DNA of 54,289 nt, taken from NCBI GenBank assembly GCA_001298575.1, contig LJCV01000272.1, positions 1-54,289 on the forward strand. The letters are read 5' to 3'. How positions within the stretch are numbered: the stretch's first letter is position 1; each line of letters opens with the position of its first letter. The stretch comes from Actinobacteria bacterium OK074 (GTDB lineage: Bacteria > Actinomycetota > Actinomycetes > Streptomycetales > Streptomycetaceae). Made by a program: the position numbers and the translations under genes. The notes under the pieces are model-generated. The model ran no database searches and was not told the DNA's origin. It saw only the letters and a program-made list of their open reading frames with translations. Shown one piece after another: positions 9,671 to 17,319 of this stretch.

Positions 9671-11316
9671 CGGGTCTCGTCCTCCCCGGACGCTCCGGCC
9701 TGCCCGGACTCTTCCGTTACGGCGTCTTCCGCTACGGCATCGCCGACGGCGTTGTCATCGGTGTGTTCCAGGTGGCCCGAGGCGGCGCCGGTCATCGCCG
9801 AGCCCAGTTCCTCCGGGGTGACGGCGGCCGGGTCGGCGTCGGCGACCAGCCTGCCGTTGTAGATCACGCGCAGGGTGTCCGACAGGCCGATCAGCTCGTC
9901 CAGGTCGGCGGAGATCAGCAGTACGGCCAGGCCCTCGCGGCGGGCCTCGCGGATCTGGTCCCAGATCGCGGCCTGGGCGCCGACGTCCACACCGCGGGTG
10001 GGGTGGGCGGCGATCAGGAAGCGCGGCTTGTGACTCATCTCGCGGCCGACGATCAGCTTCTGCTGGTTGCCGCCGGAGAGCGAGGCGGCGGTGACGTCGA
10101 TGCCCGGGGTGCGGACGTCGTACTCCTCGACGATCCGCTTCGTGTCCTCCTGGGCGCCCTTCGGGTCGAGCCAGAAGCCGCCCCGGCCACGGGAGTTGGG
10201 CTTCTCGGTGACATGGCCGAGGATGCGGTTCTCCCACAGCGGGGCTTCCAGGAGCAGGCCGTGGCGGTGGCGGTCCTCGGGGATGTAGCCGACGCCGGAC
10301 TCGCGGCGGCGGCGGGTGGGCCAGGTGGTGATCTCGTCCTCGACGAGGGTGATCGCGCCGGAGTCGGCGGACTTGAGGCCGATGAGCGCCTCGATCAGCT
10401 CGGTCTGGCCGTTGCCCTCGACACCGGCGATGCCGAGGACCTCGCCCGCGTGGATGGTGAAGGTGATGTCGTCGAGGATCGCCCGCCCGCCCTCGGCCTC
10501 CAGGCGCAGGCTGTCGACGGTGAGCACCGGCCGGTCGGTGACGGTGGACTCGGCGGTCTCCGGCGTGGGCAGCTCGCTGCCGACCATCAGCTCGGCCAGC
10601 TGCCGGGGTGTCGTCTCGGACGGTACGGCGGTGCCGACGGTGGTGCCGCGGCGGATGACCGTGATCTCGTCGGCGACGGAGAGGACCTCGCCCAGCTTGT
10701 GCGAGATGAAGATGACCGACAGGCCCTCGGACCTCAGTTCGCGCAGGTTGGCGAAGAGCGCGTCGACCTCCTGCGGCACGAGGACCGCGGTCGGCTCGTC
10801 CAGGATCAGGATCTTGGCGCCGCGGTAGAGGACCTTGAGGATCTCCACGCGCTGGCGCTCGGCGACACCGAGGCTCTCGACCAGGGCGTCCGGGCGGACG
10901 CTGAGGCCGTAGCGGTCGGAGATCTCCTGGATCTTCTTCCGGGCGCCGCCGCCGATGCCGTACAGCTTCTCGCTGCCCAGGACGACGTTCTCCAGGACGG
11001 TGAAGTTGTCGGCGAGCATGAAGTGCTGGTGGACCATGCCGATGCCGCGCGCGATGGCGTCGGCGGGGCTGTGGAAGGCCACCTGCTCGCCGTCGACCGC
11101 GATGGTGCCCTCGTCCGGCTTCTGCATGCCGTAGAGGATCTTCATCAGGGTCGACTTGCCGGCGCCGTTCTCGCCGACGAGGGCGTGGACCGTGCCTTTG
11201 CGTACGGCGAGGTGGATGTCGTGGTTGGCCACGACACCGGGGAAGCGTTTCGTGATCCCCGCCAGCTCGACCGCGGTCGACTGCGCGGTGAGCGGCGGAC
11301 TGCTGGACGCGTCGAT
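9667..11316 (-). CDS. nucleoside ABC transporter ATP-binding protein (double NBD), probable ATC start
   Basis: Two fused nucleotide-binding domains as in RbsA/Bmp-type importers. NBD1 has Walker A GENGAGKST; NBD2 has the degenerate GVEGNGQTEL and the signature LSGGNQQK. The first ATG/GTG/TTG in frame is GTG at 11232, but this would remove the conserved first beta-strand (VELAGITKRFPGVVANHDI is readable upstream). In the required frame the only codon placed correctly after AAGGAG is ATC at 11314-11316 (8-nt spacing), giving 549 residues. A GTG seven bases before it is out of frame. Either a rare ATC start or a local indel; the 11232 start is the conservative alternative. The tail after residue ~510 is acidic and poorly conserved. 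Confidence 0.85.
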   Translation of the reverse strand: MDASSSPPLTAQSTAVELAGITKRFPGVVANHDIHLAVRKGTVHALVGENGAGKSTLMKILYGMQKPDEGTIAVDGEQVAFHSPADAIARGIGMVHQHFMLADNFTVLENVVLGSEKLYGIGGGARKKIQEISDRYGLSVRPDALVESLGVAERQRVEILKVLYRGAKILILDEPTAVLVPQEVDALFANLRELRSEGLSVIFISHKLGEVLSVADEITVIRRGTTVGTAVPSETTPRQLAELMVGSELPTPETAESTVTDRPVLTVDSLRLEAEGGRAILDDITFTIHAGEVLGIAGVEGNGQTELIEALIGLKSADSGAITLVEDEITTWPTRRRRESGVGYIPEDRHRHGLLLEAPLWENRILGHVTEKPNSRGRGGFWLDPKGAQEDTKRIVEEYDVRTPGIDVTAASLSGGNQQKLIVGREMSHKPRFLIAAHPTRGVDVGAQAAIWDQIREARREGLAVLLISADLDELIGLSDTLRVIYNGRLVADADPAAVTPEELGSAMTGAASGHLEHTDDNAVGDAVAEDAVTEESGQAGASGEDETR

Positions 11317-11352
11317 GGCGCACTCTCCTTGGAGAACCTGGGAAAGGGGCCG

Positions 11353-11367
11353 ATCTACGCGCGTAGC
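11353..11367. promoter_or_regulatory. operator-like palindrome upstream of the ABC operon (site A)
   Basis: CTACGCGCGTAG (11355-11366) is a perfect 12-bp palindrome 38 bp upstream of the ATPase start. The same core occurs at 12706-12720 and 14699-14713, in front of the two Bmp lipoprotein genes of the same locus, which supports a shared regulator. Confidence 0.55.
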
Positions 11368-11384
11368 GCCCCTGCCTTTTTTCT

Positions 11385-11453
11385 GCTCGGACCCTGGTCG
11401 AATTCGATCTGATCACGGTGATCGCAGTGATCGCATTCGACCGGGTTCCGAGC
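11385..11453. repeat. long interrupted inverted repeat between bmp and ABC genes
   Basis: A 19-bp arm at 11385-11403 matches the reverse complement of 11435-11453 at 17 of 19 positions. The 31-bp centre contains the perfect dyad GATCACGGTGATC and a repeated GTGATCGCA. It lies between the first Bmp gene and the ABC operon, so it could be a terminator/processing stem or a composite operator. Confidence 0.6.
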
Positions 11454-11598
11454 ATTGTGCCGCGCGAGCGGTGCGCGGGAAGGTCATCTTCGCCGCGCCC
11501 CGTTCCGTGGCCGTAACGCTGCCATTACAGCGTCTTTTTGGCCATGCTTCGGCCGGGCCCCCGTCAGGTGCCGGTCAACAGACCGGCCAGGCGTCCGG

Positions 11599-12651
11599 TC
11601 AGGAGGTCTTGACCTTGATCGAACCGTCCTTGATGCCCGCCTCGGCCTTCTTGAGCGCCGCCTGGAGCGTGGCGTTGCCCTTGAAGGTGGGGTTGGAGTC
11701 CGCGAGGCCCACGCCGCCGTTGGCGAGGCTGCCGCGTATGACACCGGTCTCCGGCTTGCCGTCCTTGATGACCGACTTGGCCAGCTCGTAGACCGCGCCC
11801 TGGACGTTCTTGAGCGCCGAGGTCAGGATCGAGTCCTTGTACTTCGCCAGTGCGTCCTGCTTGTACTGGTCGGAGTCCACGCCGATCGCCCACACCTTGG
11901 CGGTGGCGGCGGCCTGGATCACGCCCTGACCGGACAGGCCGGCCGCGTGGTAGACGACGTCGGCGCCCGCGTCGATCTCGCCCTCGGCGGCGGTCTTGCC
12001 CTTGTCGGGGCTGGCGAAGCCGCCCTCCTCCGCGGTCTCGGTCAGGTACTGCGACTTGACCTTGACCTTGGAGTTGGTGTCGGCGACACCCTGCTTGAAG
12101 CCCGCCTCGAACTTGTGGATCAGCGGGATGTCCACGCCGCCGATGAAGCCGACGGTGTCCGTCTTGGTGGTCAGCGCGGCGGTGACGCCGGCCAGGTAGG
12201 AGGACTGCTCCTCGTGGAAGACCAGGTCGGCGACGTTGTCCGCGGTGATGGTGCTGTCGTCGACGATGCCGAAGCTGACCTCCGGGTACTTCGCGGCGAC
12301 CTCCTTCACGGCGGGCGCGTACGCGTAGCCGACGCCGATGACCGGGTTGTAGCCCGCCTTGGCGAGGGTCTCCAGGCGCTGGGCCTTGTCGGCATCGGAC
12401 TCGCCGTCGACGGGCTCGACCGCCTTGGAGCCGGTGCCGAACGCCTTGGCCGCCTGCTCCATGCCGACGGTGGCCGCGTCGTTGAAGGACTGGTCGCCCT
12501 TGCCGCCGACGTCGTACTCGAGGGCGACGCCCTTGCTCTTGCCGCCGTCGCCTCCGGCGGAATCGCTGGAGGAACTGCCGCACGCGGAGAGCGTGGCGGC
12601 GAGGGCGGCGGACGCTACACCCGCGACCGCGATTCGGGACACCCGACGCAT
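11599..12651 (-). CDS. Bmp-family nucleoside-binding lipoprotein
   Basis: A 350-residue lipoprotein of the BMP/PnrA-like family, the substrate-binding subunit of nucleoside ABC importers. The signal peptide (MRRVSRIAVAGVASAALA...) ends in the lipobox LSAC, followed by a Ser-rich linker. Conserved family segments include VGGKGDQSFNDAA, GVGYAYAPAVKEVA, VGFIGGVDIPLIHKFEAGF and AAGLSGQGVIQAA. The ATG start at 12651 has AAGGAG nearby. It lies upstream of, and in the same direction as, the ATPase/permease genes, but a 282-bp gap with its own palindrome suggests separate promoters. Confidence 0.93.
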   Translation of the reverse strand: MRRVSRIAVAGVASAALAATLSACGSSSSDSAGGDGGKSKGVALEYDVGGKGDQSFNDAATVGMEQAAKAFGTGSKAVEPVDGESDADKAQRLETLAKAGYNPVIGVGYAYAPAVKEVAAKYPEVSFGIVDDSTITADNVADLVFHEEQSSYLAGVTAALTTKTDTVGFIGGVDIPLIHKFEAGFKQGVADTNSKVKVKSQYLTETAEEGGFASPDKGKTAAEGEIDAGADVVYHAAGLSGQGVIQAAATAKVWAIGVDSDQYKQDALAKYKDSILTSALKNVQGAVYELAKSVIKDGKPETGVIRGSLANGGVGLADSNPTFKGNATLQAALKKAEAGIKDGSIKVKTS

Positions 12652-12705
12652 GGAACGAGACTCCTTGTGTACTGGCGCCTCTACCAGGCGCGGATTCCGC
12701 GCAGC

Positions 12706-12756
12706 GTAACGCGCGTAGACCTTGGGGTGACAGGCTTCTGGTGGGTCCGTTATCGA
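12706..12756 (-). promoter_or_regulatory. bmp promoter element (site B): palindrome plus upstream box
   Basis: GTAACGCGCGTAGAC (12706-12720) is identical to the 15-mer at 14699-14713. In both places CCGTTATCGA follows on the plus strand after exactly 26 bp (here 12747-12756). Read towards the lipoprotein gene this is TCGATAACGG-N26-GTCTACGCGCGTTAC, about 55 bp from the start codon. Shared sequence and spacing indicate a conserved promoter/operator block. Confidence 0.6.
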
Positions 12757-12819
12757 GATGTGGTTTTCGGGTTGCGCCGGTGGGGTGAGGTGTTGGGGCC
12801 TCACCCCTGTGCGCCTCCG

Positions 12820-13380
12820 TCAGGGCGCGGTGAACCTCACGTCCGTTGCGTCCACCACCGCCGCCTCCCTGCCCGGAGCGCTCTGGTAGCGCCAGTACAG
12901 GTTCGTGTGGGCTATGACCTGTTCCGGGGCCGGGGCGCCGTACTCCGTGAGGTCCTCGGTGGTGTGGGCGTCGGCCACCAGGGTGACGTCGTAGCCGCGC
13001 GTGAAGGCGCTGTGGATGGTCGAGCGGATGCAGACGTCGGTCTGGGCGCCCGTGACGATCAGGCGGCCCACGGCCCGCTCGGCGAGCAGCTGCTCCAGGT
13101 CGGTGTCCTCGAAGGAGTCGCCGTAGTTCTTGTGGACGAGGGGTTCGGCCGCGTCGCGGAGGATCAGTTCCGGCACGTACTGCCAGTTCTCGCTGTCGCG
13201 GACCAGGCCGTCGTCCGCGTGCTGCACCCACACGACCGGCACGTCCTCCGCGCGTGCCTTGCCGACCAGGGTGTTGATGTTCGCGATCACGTCGTCACGG
13301 CGGGGCGTGCCCGCCATCACCCCGTTCTGCACGTCGATGACGAGCAGGGCGGTGCGGGGCCGTTCGGGAAGAGTGGTCAT
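12820..13380 (-). CDS. isochorismatase-family cysteine hydrolase
   Basis: A 186-residue single-domain alpha/beta hydrolase of the isochorismatase/nicotinamidase-like superfamily. The catalytic triad is visible as D16 (LLVIDVQNG), K84 (LVHKNYGDSF) and C117 (GAQTDVCIRST). ATG at 13380 is chosen because conservation begins there. It lies between the two bmp genes in the same direction; whether it acts in nucleoside or nicotinamide turnover, or is just a neighbour, cannot be decided. Confidence 0.9.
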   Translation of the reverse strand: MTTLPERPRTALLVIDVQNGVMAGTPRRDDVIANINTLVGKARAEDVPVVWVQHADDGLVRDSENWQYVPELILRDAAEPLVHKNYGDSFEDTDLEQLLAERAVGRLIVTGAQTDVCIRSTIHSAFTRGYDVTLVADAHTTEDLTEYGAPAPEQVIAHTNLYWRYQSAPGREAAVVDATDVRFTAP

Positions 13381-13477
13381 GAGAGCCTCCGGAGTCCGAG
13401 TTGCGACCACACTAGGGCCACCCACTGACAACGCGACTGACCTGCGCAAATGCCCGTTTCGGACCGCGGACGACGAA

Positions 13478-13511
13478 GGCGTCCCCGGCCGGAAACCCGG
13501 CTGGGGACGCC
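13478..13511 (-). terminator. terminator downstream of the second bmp gene
   Basis: GGCGTCCCCGGCCGG (13478-13492) pairs with CCGGCTGGGGACGCC (ending at 13511), one mismatch, AAA-type loop. It lies 24 bp past the stop of the upstream-most bmp gene and would separate it from the hydrolase gene. Confidence 0.7.
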
Positions 13512-13534
13512 CCCGACAGCTCAGCCCGTCAACA

Positions 13535-14608
13535 TCACTTCGTCGCGACAGTGACCTTGCCGTCGATGATGTCCTGCTTGGCCTTGTCGACCGCGGCCAC
13601 GACCTTCGTCATCGCCTTGTACTTCGGGTTGGAGTCCGCGAAGCCGACGCCGCCCGTCTTGAGCGTGCCCTCGACGACACCGCTCTCCGGCTTGCCCTCG
13701 TAGACCGACTGGACGAGGTCGTAGACCGCGCCGCCGACGTTCTTCAGGGCCGAGCCGAGGATGTAGTCCTTGTACTTGGCCAGCGCGGACTGCTTGTACT
13801 GGTCGGAGTCGACGCCGATGGCCCACACCTTGGCCGCCGCGGCGGCCTGGATGACGCCCTGGCCGGAGAGGCCGGCCGCGTGGTAGATCACGTCGGCGCC
13901 CGCGTCGATCTGGCCCTGGGCCGCGTCCTTGCCCTTGTCGGGGCTGGCGAAGCCGCCCTCCTCGGCGGTCTGCGTCAGGTACTGCGACTCGATCTTGATC
14001 TTCGGGTTGACCGACTTGGCGCCCTGGTCGAAGCCCGCCTCGAAGGTGTGGATGAGCGGGATGTCCACGCCGCCGATGAAGCCGATGTGGTCCTTCTTGG
14101 TGGCGGAGGCGGCCGCGACACCCGCGAGGTAGGAGGACTGTTCGGCCGCGAAGACCATGTCGACGACGTTCTTCGACTTGATCGTCGAGTCGTCGATCAT
14201 GCCGAAGGTGACCTTCGGGTACTCGGCGGCGACCTTCTTCACGGCGGGCGCGTACGCGTAGCCGACGCCGATGACCGGGTTGTAGCCCGCCTTGGCGAGC
14301 TGCTCCAGGCGCTGCACCTTGTCGGCGTCGGACTCGCCGTCCTGGGGCTCGATGTCACGGCCGGAGATGCCGAACTTCTTCTCGGCCTTCTGGAAACCGG
14401 CGTACGCGGCGTCGTTGAAGGACTGGTCGCCCTTGCCGCCGACGTCGTAGGCGAGGCCGATGCCCGCGCCGGAGTACTTGCCGGACGAGCTGCCGGTGTC
14501 GCTCGACGCATCGTCGCTGGACTTGCCGCACCCGGCGGCGGCGAGGGCGATGACCGCGACGGTCACCGCAGTTTGGGAGAACCTGGTCCTCCGAGAGATC
14601 AGACGCAC
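13535..14608 (-). CDS. Bmp-family nucleoside-binding lipoprotein (paralogue)
   Basis: A 357-residue paralogue of the lipoprotein at 11599-12651; long blocks such as GYNPVIGVGYAYAPAVK, GFASPDKGK and KVWAIGVDSDQYKQ are identical. Signal peptide with lipobox AAGC. GTG at 14608 is the start that gives a normal n-region (MRLISRRTRFSQTAVTV); an open frame upstream to 14860 lacks similarity and contains the promoter element. Two binding proteins probably serve one transporter with different affinities or specificities. Confidence 0.92.
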   Translation of the reverse strand: MRLISRRTRFSQTAVTVAVIALAAAGCGKSSDDASSDTGSSSGKYSGAGIGLAYDVGGKGDQSFNDAAYAGFQKAEKKFGISGRDIEPQDGESDADKVQRLEQLAKAGYNPVIGVGYAYAPAVKKVAAEYPKVTFGMIDDSTIKSKNVVDMVFAAEQSSYLAGVAAASATKKDHIGFIGGVDIPLIHTFEAGFDQGAKSVNPKIKIESQYLTQTAEEGGFASPDKGKDAAQGQIDAGADVIYHAAGLSGQGVIQAAAAAKVWAIGVDSDQYKQSALAKYKDYILGSALKNVGGAVYDLVQSVYEGKPESGVVEGTLKTGGVGFADSNPKYKAMTKVVAAVDKAKQDIIDGKVTVATK

Positions 14609-14698
14609 AGCAAGCACCCTTCGTCCCCACGGCACGTTTCGGCCGTCGCAGTTCCCCAATGCCCCCGGCCCCCGCCAGGGCAACGATTTCGGCGCACA

Positions 14699-14749
14699 GT
14701 AACGCGCGTAGACGAGGAGGGGAACGGGGTTTGTCGTGGCCGTTATCGA
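14699..14749 (-). promoter_or_regulatory. bmp paralogue promoter element (site C)
   Basis: GTAACGCGCGTAGAC at 14699-14713, then CCGTTATCGA at 14740-14749 after the same 26-bp spacing as at site B. The block lies 91 bp from the GTG start. Flanking DNA is not otherwise similar, so the conservation is not simply leftover duplication. Confidence 0.6.
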
Positions 14750-14827
14750 TTCGTGCCGACACCGGGTTACGTTTGCACGCCCGCGGTTACGGGCGGGTGA
14801 CACAAGGGTACGAGGCGGGATCAAATA

Positions 14828-14857
14828 GGGCACCTCCGGGAGGACCCGGAAGTGCCC
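14828..14857 (-). terminator. terminator downstream of the M20 gene
   Basis: GGGCACCTCCGGG (14828-14840) pairs with CCCGGAAGTGCCC (14845-14857), 12 of 13 positions, loop AGGA. It is 20 bp beyond the amidohydrolase stop and would insulate the bmp promoter. Confidence 0.65.
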
Positions 14858-14876
14858 CACGCGCGCGTGAGTGACG

Positions 14877-16142
14877 TCAGTGTCCGGTGTCCAGCAGGGC
14901 CGCCGCGGTGAAGAGTTCCACCCCTACGGTGATGGCGTGCTCGTCCGCGTCGAAGTCGCCCTGGTGGAGGTCGCGGACCGTGCGTTCGCCGGGGCGGCGG
15001 ACGCCGAGCCGGGCCATGGCTCCGGGCACGTGTTCGAGGTACCAGGAGAAGTCCTCGCCGCCCAGACTCTGCTCGGTGTCCTCGACGGTGTCGGCGCCCC
15101 GGCGGGCGGTCTGGGCGGCGCGCAGCAGGTCGGCCACGTCCGGGTCGTTGACCACGGGCGGGACGCCGCGGACGTAGGTGATCTGGGACTTGGCCTTGTA
15201 GAGGCCCGCGATCTCGTCCACGGCCGCGTGCACGATGTCGGGCGCGGCCCGCCAGGTGGCGAGGTCGAGGCAGCGCACGGTTCCGGACAGTTCGGCGTGC
15301 TGCGGGATGACGTTGCAGGCGTGCCCGGACTCGATGCGGCCCCAGGTGACGGAGAGCCCGGAGCGGGCGTCGGCGCGGCGGGCGACCAGGGTGGGTACGT
15401 CGGTGGCGACGCGGGCGGCGGCCGTGACCAGGTCGGTGGTCAGGTGCGGGCGGGCGGTGTGGCCGCCGGGGCCGTCCAGGGCGACCTCCAGGCGGTCGCA
15501 GGCGGAGGTGATGGGGCCGTGCCGCAGCCCGATGCGTCCGGCGTCGACCTTGGGGTCGCAGTGCACGCCGACGATCCGGCCGACGCCGTCCAGCGCCCCG
15601 GAGGTGATCGCGTCGGGCGCGCCGCCGGGGAGCACCTCCTCGGCGGGCTGGAACAGCAGCCGTACGGGGCGCGGGAGGCGGCCCTGGCGGTGCAGGTCGG
15701 CGAGGACGAGTCCGGCGCCCAGGACGGCGGTGGTGTGCACGTCGTGGCCGCAGGCGTGGGCGCGGTCGGGGACGGTCGAGCGGTAGGCGCAGGTGGCCTT
15801 GGTGTCCGGGATGGGCAGGGCGTCGATGTCGGCGCGGAGGGCGAGGACACCGCCCGTCCCGGCGGCCGTCGTGATGTCGCCGATGTCGCAGACGAGTCCG
15901 GTTCCGATGTCGAGCACGCGCGGCTGAAGGCCCGCCTTCTCCAGGCGGGCCTTGATCGCCGCGGTCGTACGGAATTCCTGGTGTCCGAGTTCCGGGTGCA
16001 TGTGCAAGTCGCGGCGGAAGGCGACGAGTTCGGCGCGCAGCGGCTCGGGCAGCGTGCCGGGCAGGGGGTCGGCGAGCGCTCTGCCCGGGGGCACGGCTTC
16101 GCCGGAAGGATCGGCCTCGGACGCCGCGGACTCTGGGGACAT
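14877..16142 (-). CDS. M20-family amidohydrolase (AbgB/hippurate-hydrolase type)
   Basis: A 421-residue zinc-dependent amidohydrolase. Catalytic-domain motifs are RRDLHMHPELGHQE, ALRADIDALP, HACGHDVHTT, FQPAEEV and near the C-terminus GGEDFSWYLEHVPGAMARLG. A dimerisation domain lies between. The family hydrolyses N-acyl or N-aminoacyl amides in the cytoplasm; the substrate is not predictable. ATG at 16142 is preceded by GAGGGTGAACC. The first ~40 residues are an acidic extension. It reads away from the SDR gene, across a 306-bp intergenic region. Confidence 0.92.
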   Translation of the reverse strand: MSPESAASEADPSGEAVPPGRALADPLPGTLPEPLRAELVAFRRDLHMHPELGHQEFRTTAAIKARLEKAGLQPRVLDIGTGLVCDIGDITTAAGTGGVLALRADIDALPIPDTKATCAYRSTVPDRAHACGHDVHTTAVLGAGLVLADLHRQGRLPRPVRLLFQPAEEVLPGGAPDAITSGALDGVGRIVGVHCDPKVDAGRIGLRHGPITSACDRLEVALDGPGGHTARPHLTTDLVTAAARVATDVPTLVARRADARSGLSVTWGRIESGHACNVIPQHAELSGTVRCLDLATWRAAPDIVHAAVDEIAGLYKAKSQITYVRGVPPVVNDPDVADLLRAAQTARRGADTVEDTEQSLGGEDFSWYLEHVPGAMARLGVRRPGERTVRDLHQGDFDADEHAITVGVELFTAAALLDTGH

Positions 16143-16448
16143 GGCTTGGTTCACCCTCTGAAGGGTAGGGCGCGCGAGCGGCCAACTGGCCCCCGAACAA
16201 GAAAACTTCAGGCCGTTGGAGGAAGAAAACCCGGCCGCGCGACGCATGGACGAGGAGGGGGATGGGTAAACCTGACACCCCTCTTCACGGATACCACGAC
16301 GCCCGCGTGGGCGGCGGTTCCGTTCAGCTGCCGAAACAGTACGGAAAGCGCACAGAACATCACACCGTCCGCCGCTCGGCGTCCAAAAAGACACTTGGTT
16401 TCACAACAGCCACTTCGATCCGATTACGGCACGCGATACTGTCCGATC
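16143..16448. other. intergenic region, divergent promoters
   Basis: No gene seen. A weak stem (16252-16260 with 16278-16286) is present. GATACT at 16435-16440 lies 8 bp before the SDR ATG with no Shine-Dalgarno sequence between, so the SDR transcript may be leaderless. Confidence 0.35.
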
Positions 16449-17267
16449 ATGGACACAGGACTTGCCGGCAAGGTCGCGGTCGTGACCGGGGCGACCGCCA
16501 ACATCGGACGGGCCACCGCGCTCGCCTTCGCCGAGGAGGGCGCCCGGGTCGTCCTCGTCGGCCGGGACGAGGAGGCGGGCGAGCGGGTGGCGAAGCTCGC
16601 CCGCGAGAACGGGGCGGCCGACGTGCTGTGGCGGGCCGCCGACGTGACGGTGGCGGCGGACGTCGACGGGCTCGTCGCGGACGTGCTCGACCGGTTCGGA
16701 GAGATCGACGTGCTCGTGAACAACGTCGGCGGGAACTCCGGCGTGACGCCGTTCGTCTCCACTACACCGGATCAATGGCGCACCGATCTCGACATCAACC
16801 TCACCAGCACCCTGCTGTGCACACACCGGGTGCTCCCCCACATGATCGACCGGTCCAGCGGTCGCATCATCAACATAGGTTCGATGTCGGCGCTCATCGG
16901 TGACCCCTTCATGGCCGTGTACTCGGCGGCGAAGGGCGCGGTGCACTCCTTCACCAAGGTGCTCGCGCTCGAAATCGGCCGCAGTGGGATCACGGTCAAC
17001 GCGATCGCGCCCTACGGCACGATCCCGGACGACTTCGCGGCGGAGACCAGCGCGGGCAGCCGCTTCCACCCGCGCACGGGGCTGTTCACCCAGCCGGAGT
17101 TCAGCCAGTCGCCCGACCGGGCCGCCTTCCGCCGTACGACGGCGCTGGAGCGGCAGACGGCCCGGCCGCCGGAGATCGGCGCGGCGGCGGTCTACCTGGC
17201 CTCGCGGCAGGCGGCGTTCGTGACCGGGCAGGTGCTTCAGGTGGACGGCGGCGTCTCGCTCACCTGA
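16449..17267 (+). CDS. SDR-family NAD(P)-dependent oxidoreductase
   Basis: A 272-residue classical short-chain dehydrogenase. The Rossmann motif is TGATANIG (residues 13-20), NNVGGN follows in strand 4, and catalytic Y158 and K162 are in YSAAK, preceded by the NIGSMSA serine segment. The C-terminus GQVLQVDGGVSLT is the family's usual ending. The insertion around residues 195-225 (FHPRTGLFTQPEFSQSPD) is the substrate lid. Similar to 3-oxoacyl-ACP reductase-like enzymes; the substrate is unknown. No ribosome-binding site is visible. Confidence 0.92.
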   Translation: MDTGLAGKVAVVTGATANIGRATALAFAEEGARVVLVGRDEEAGERVAKLARENGAADVLWRAADVTVAADVDGLVADVLDRFGEIDVLVNNVGGNSGVTPFVSTTPDQWRTDLDINLTSTLLCTHRVLPHMIDRSSGRIINIGSMSALIGDPFMAVYSAAKGAVHSFTKVLALEIGRSGITVNAIAPYGTIPDDFAAETSAGSRFHPRTGLFTQPEFSQSPDRAAFRRTTALERQTARPPEIGAAAVYLASRQAAFVTGQVLQVDGGVSLT

Positions 17268-17314
17268 GATCCGCCCAGGGCCTCTCCTGTGAGATCCACC
17301 CCGGGTCTCTCCTG
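17265..17314 (+). repeat. 25-bp imperfect tandem repeat including the SDR stop codon
   Basis: TGAGATCCGCCCAGGGCCTC... (17265-17289) is followed directly by TGAGATCCACCCCGGGTCTC... (17290-17314), 22 of 25 matching. Each unit begins with TGA, the first being the SDR stop. It fills the gap to the convergent glycosyltransferase gene. Confidence 0.7.
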
Positions 17315-17319
17315 GAGGT

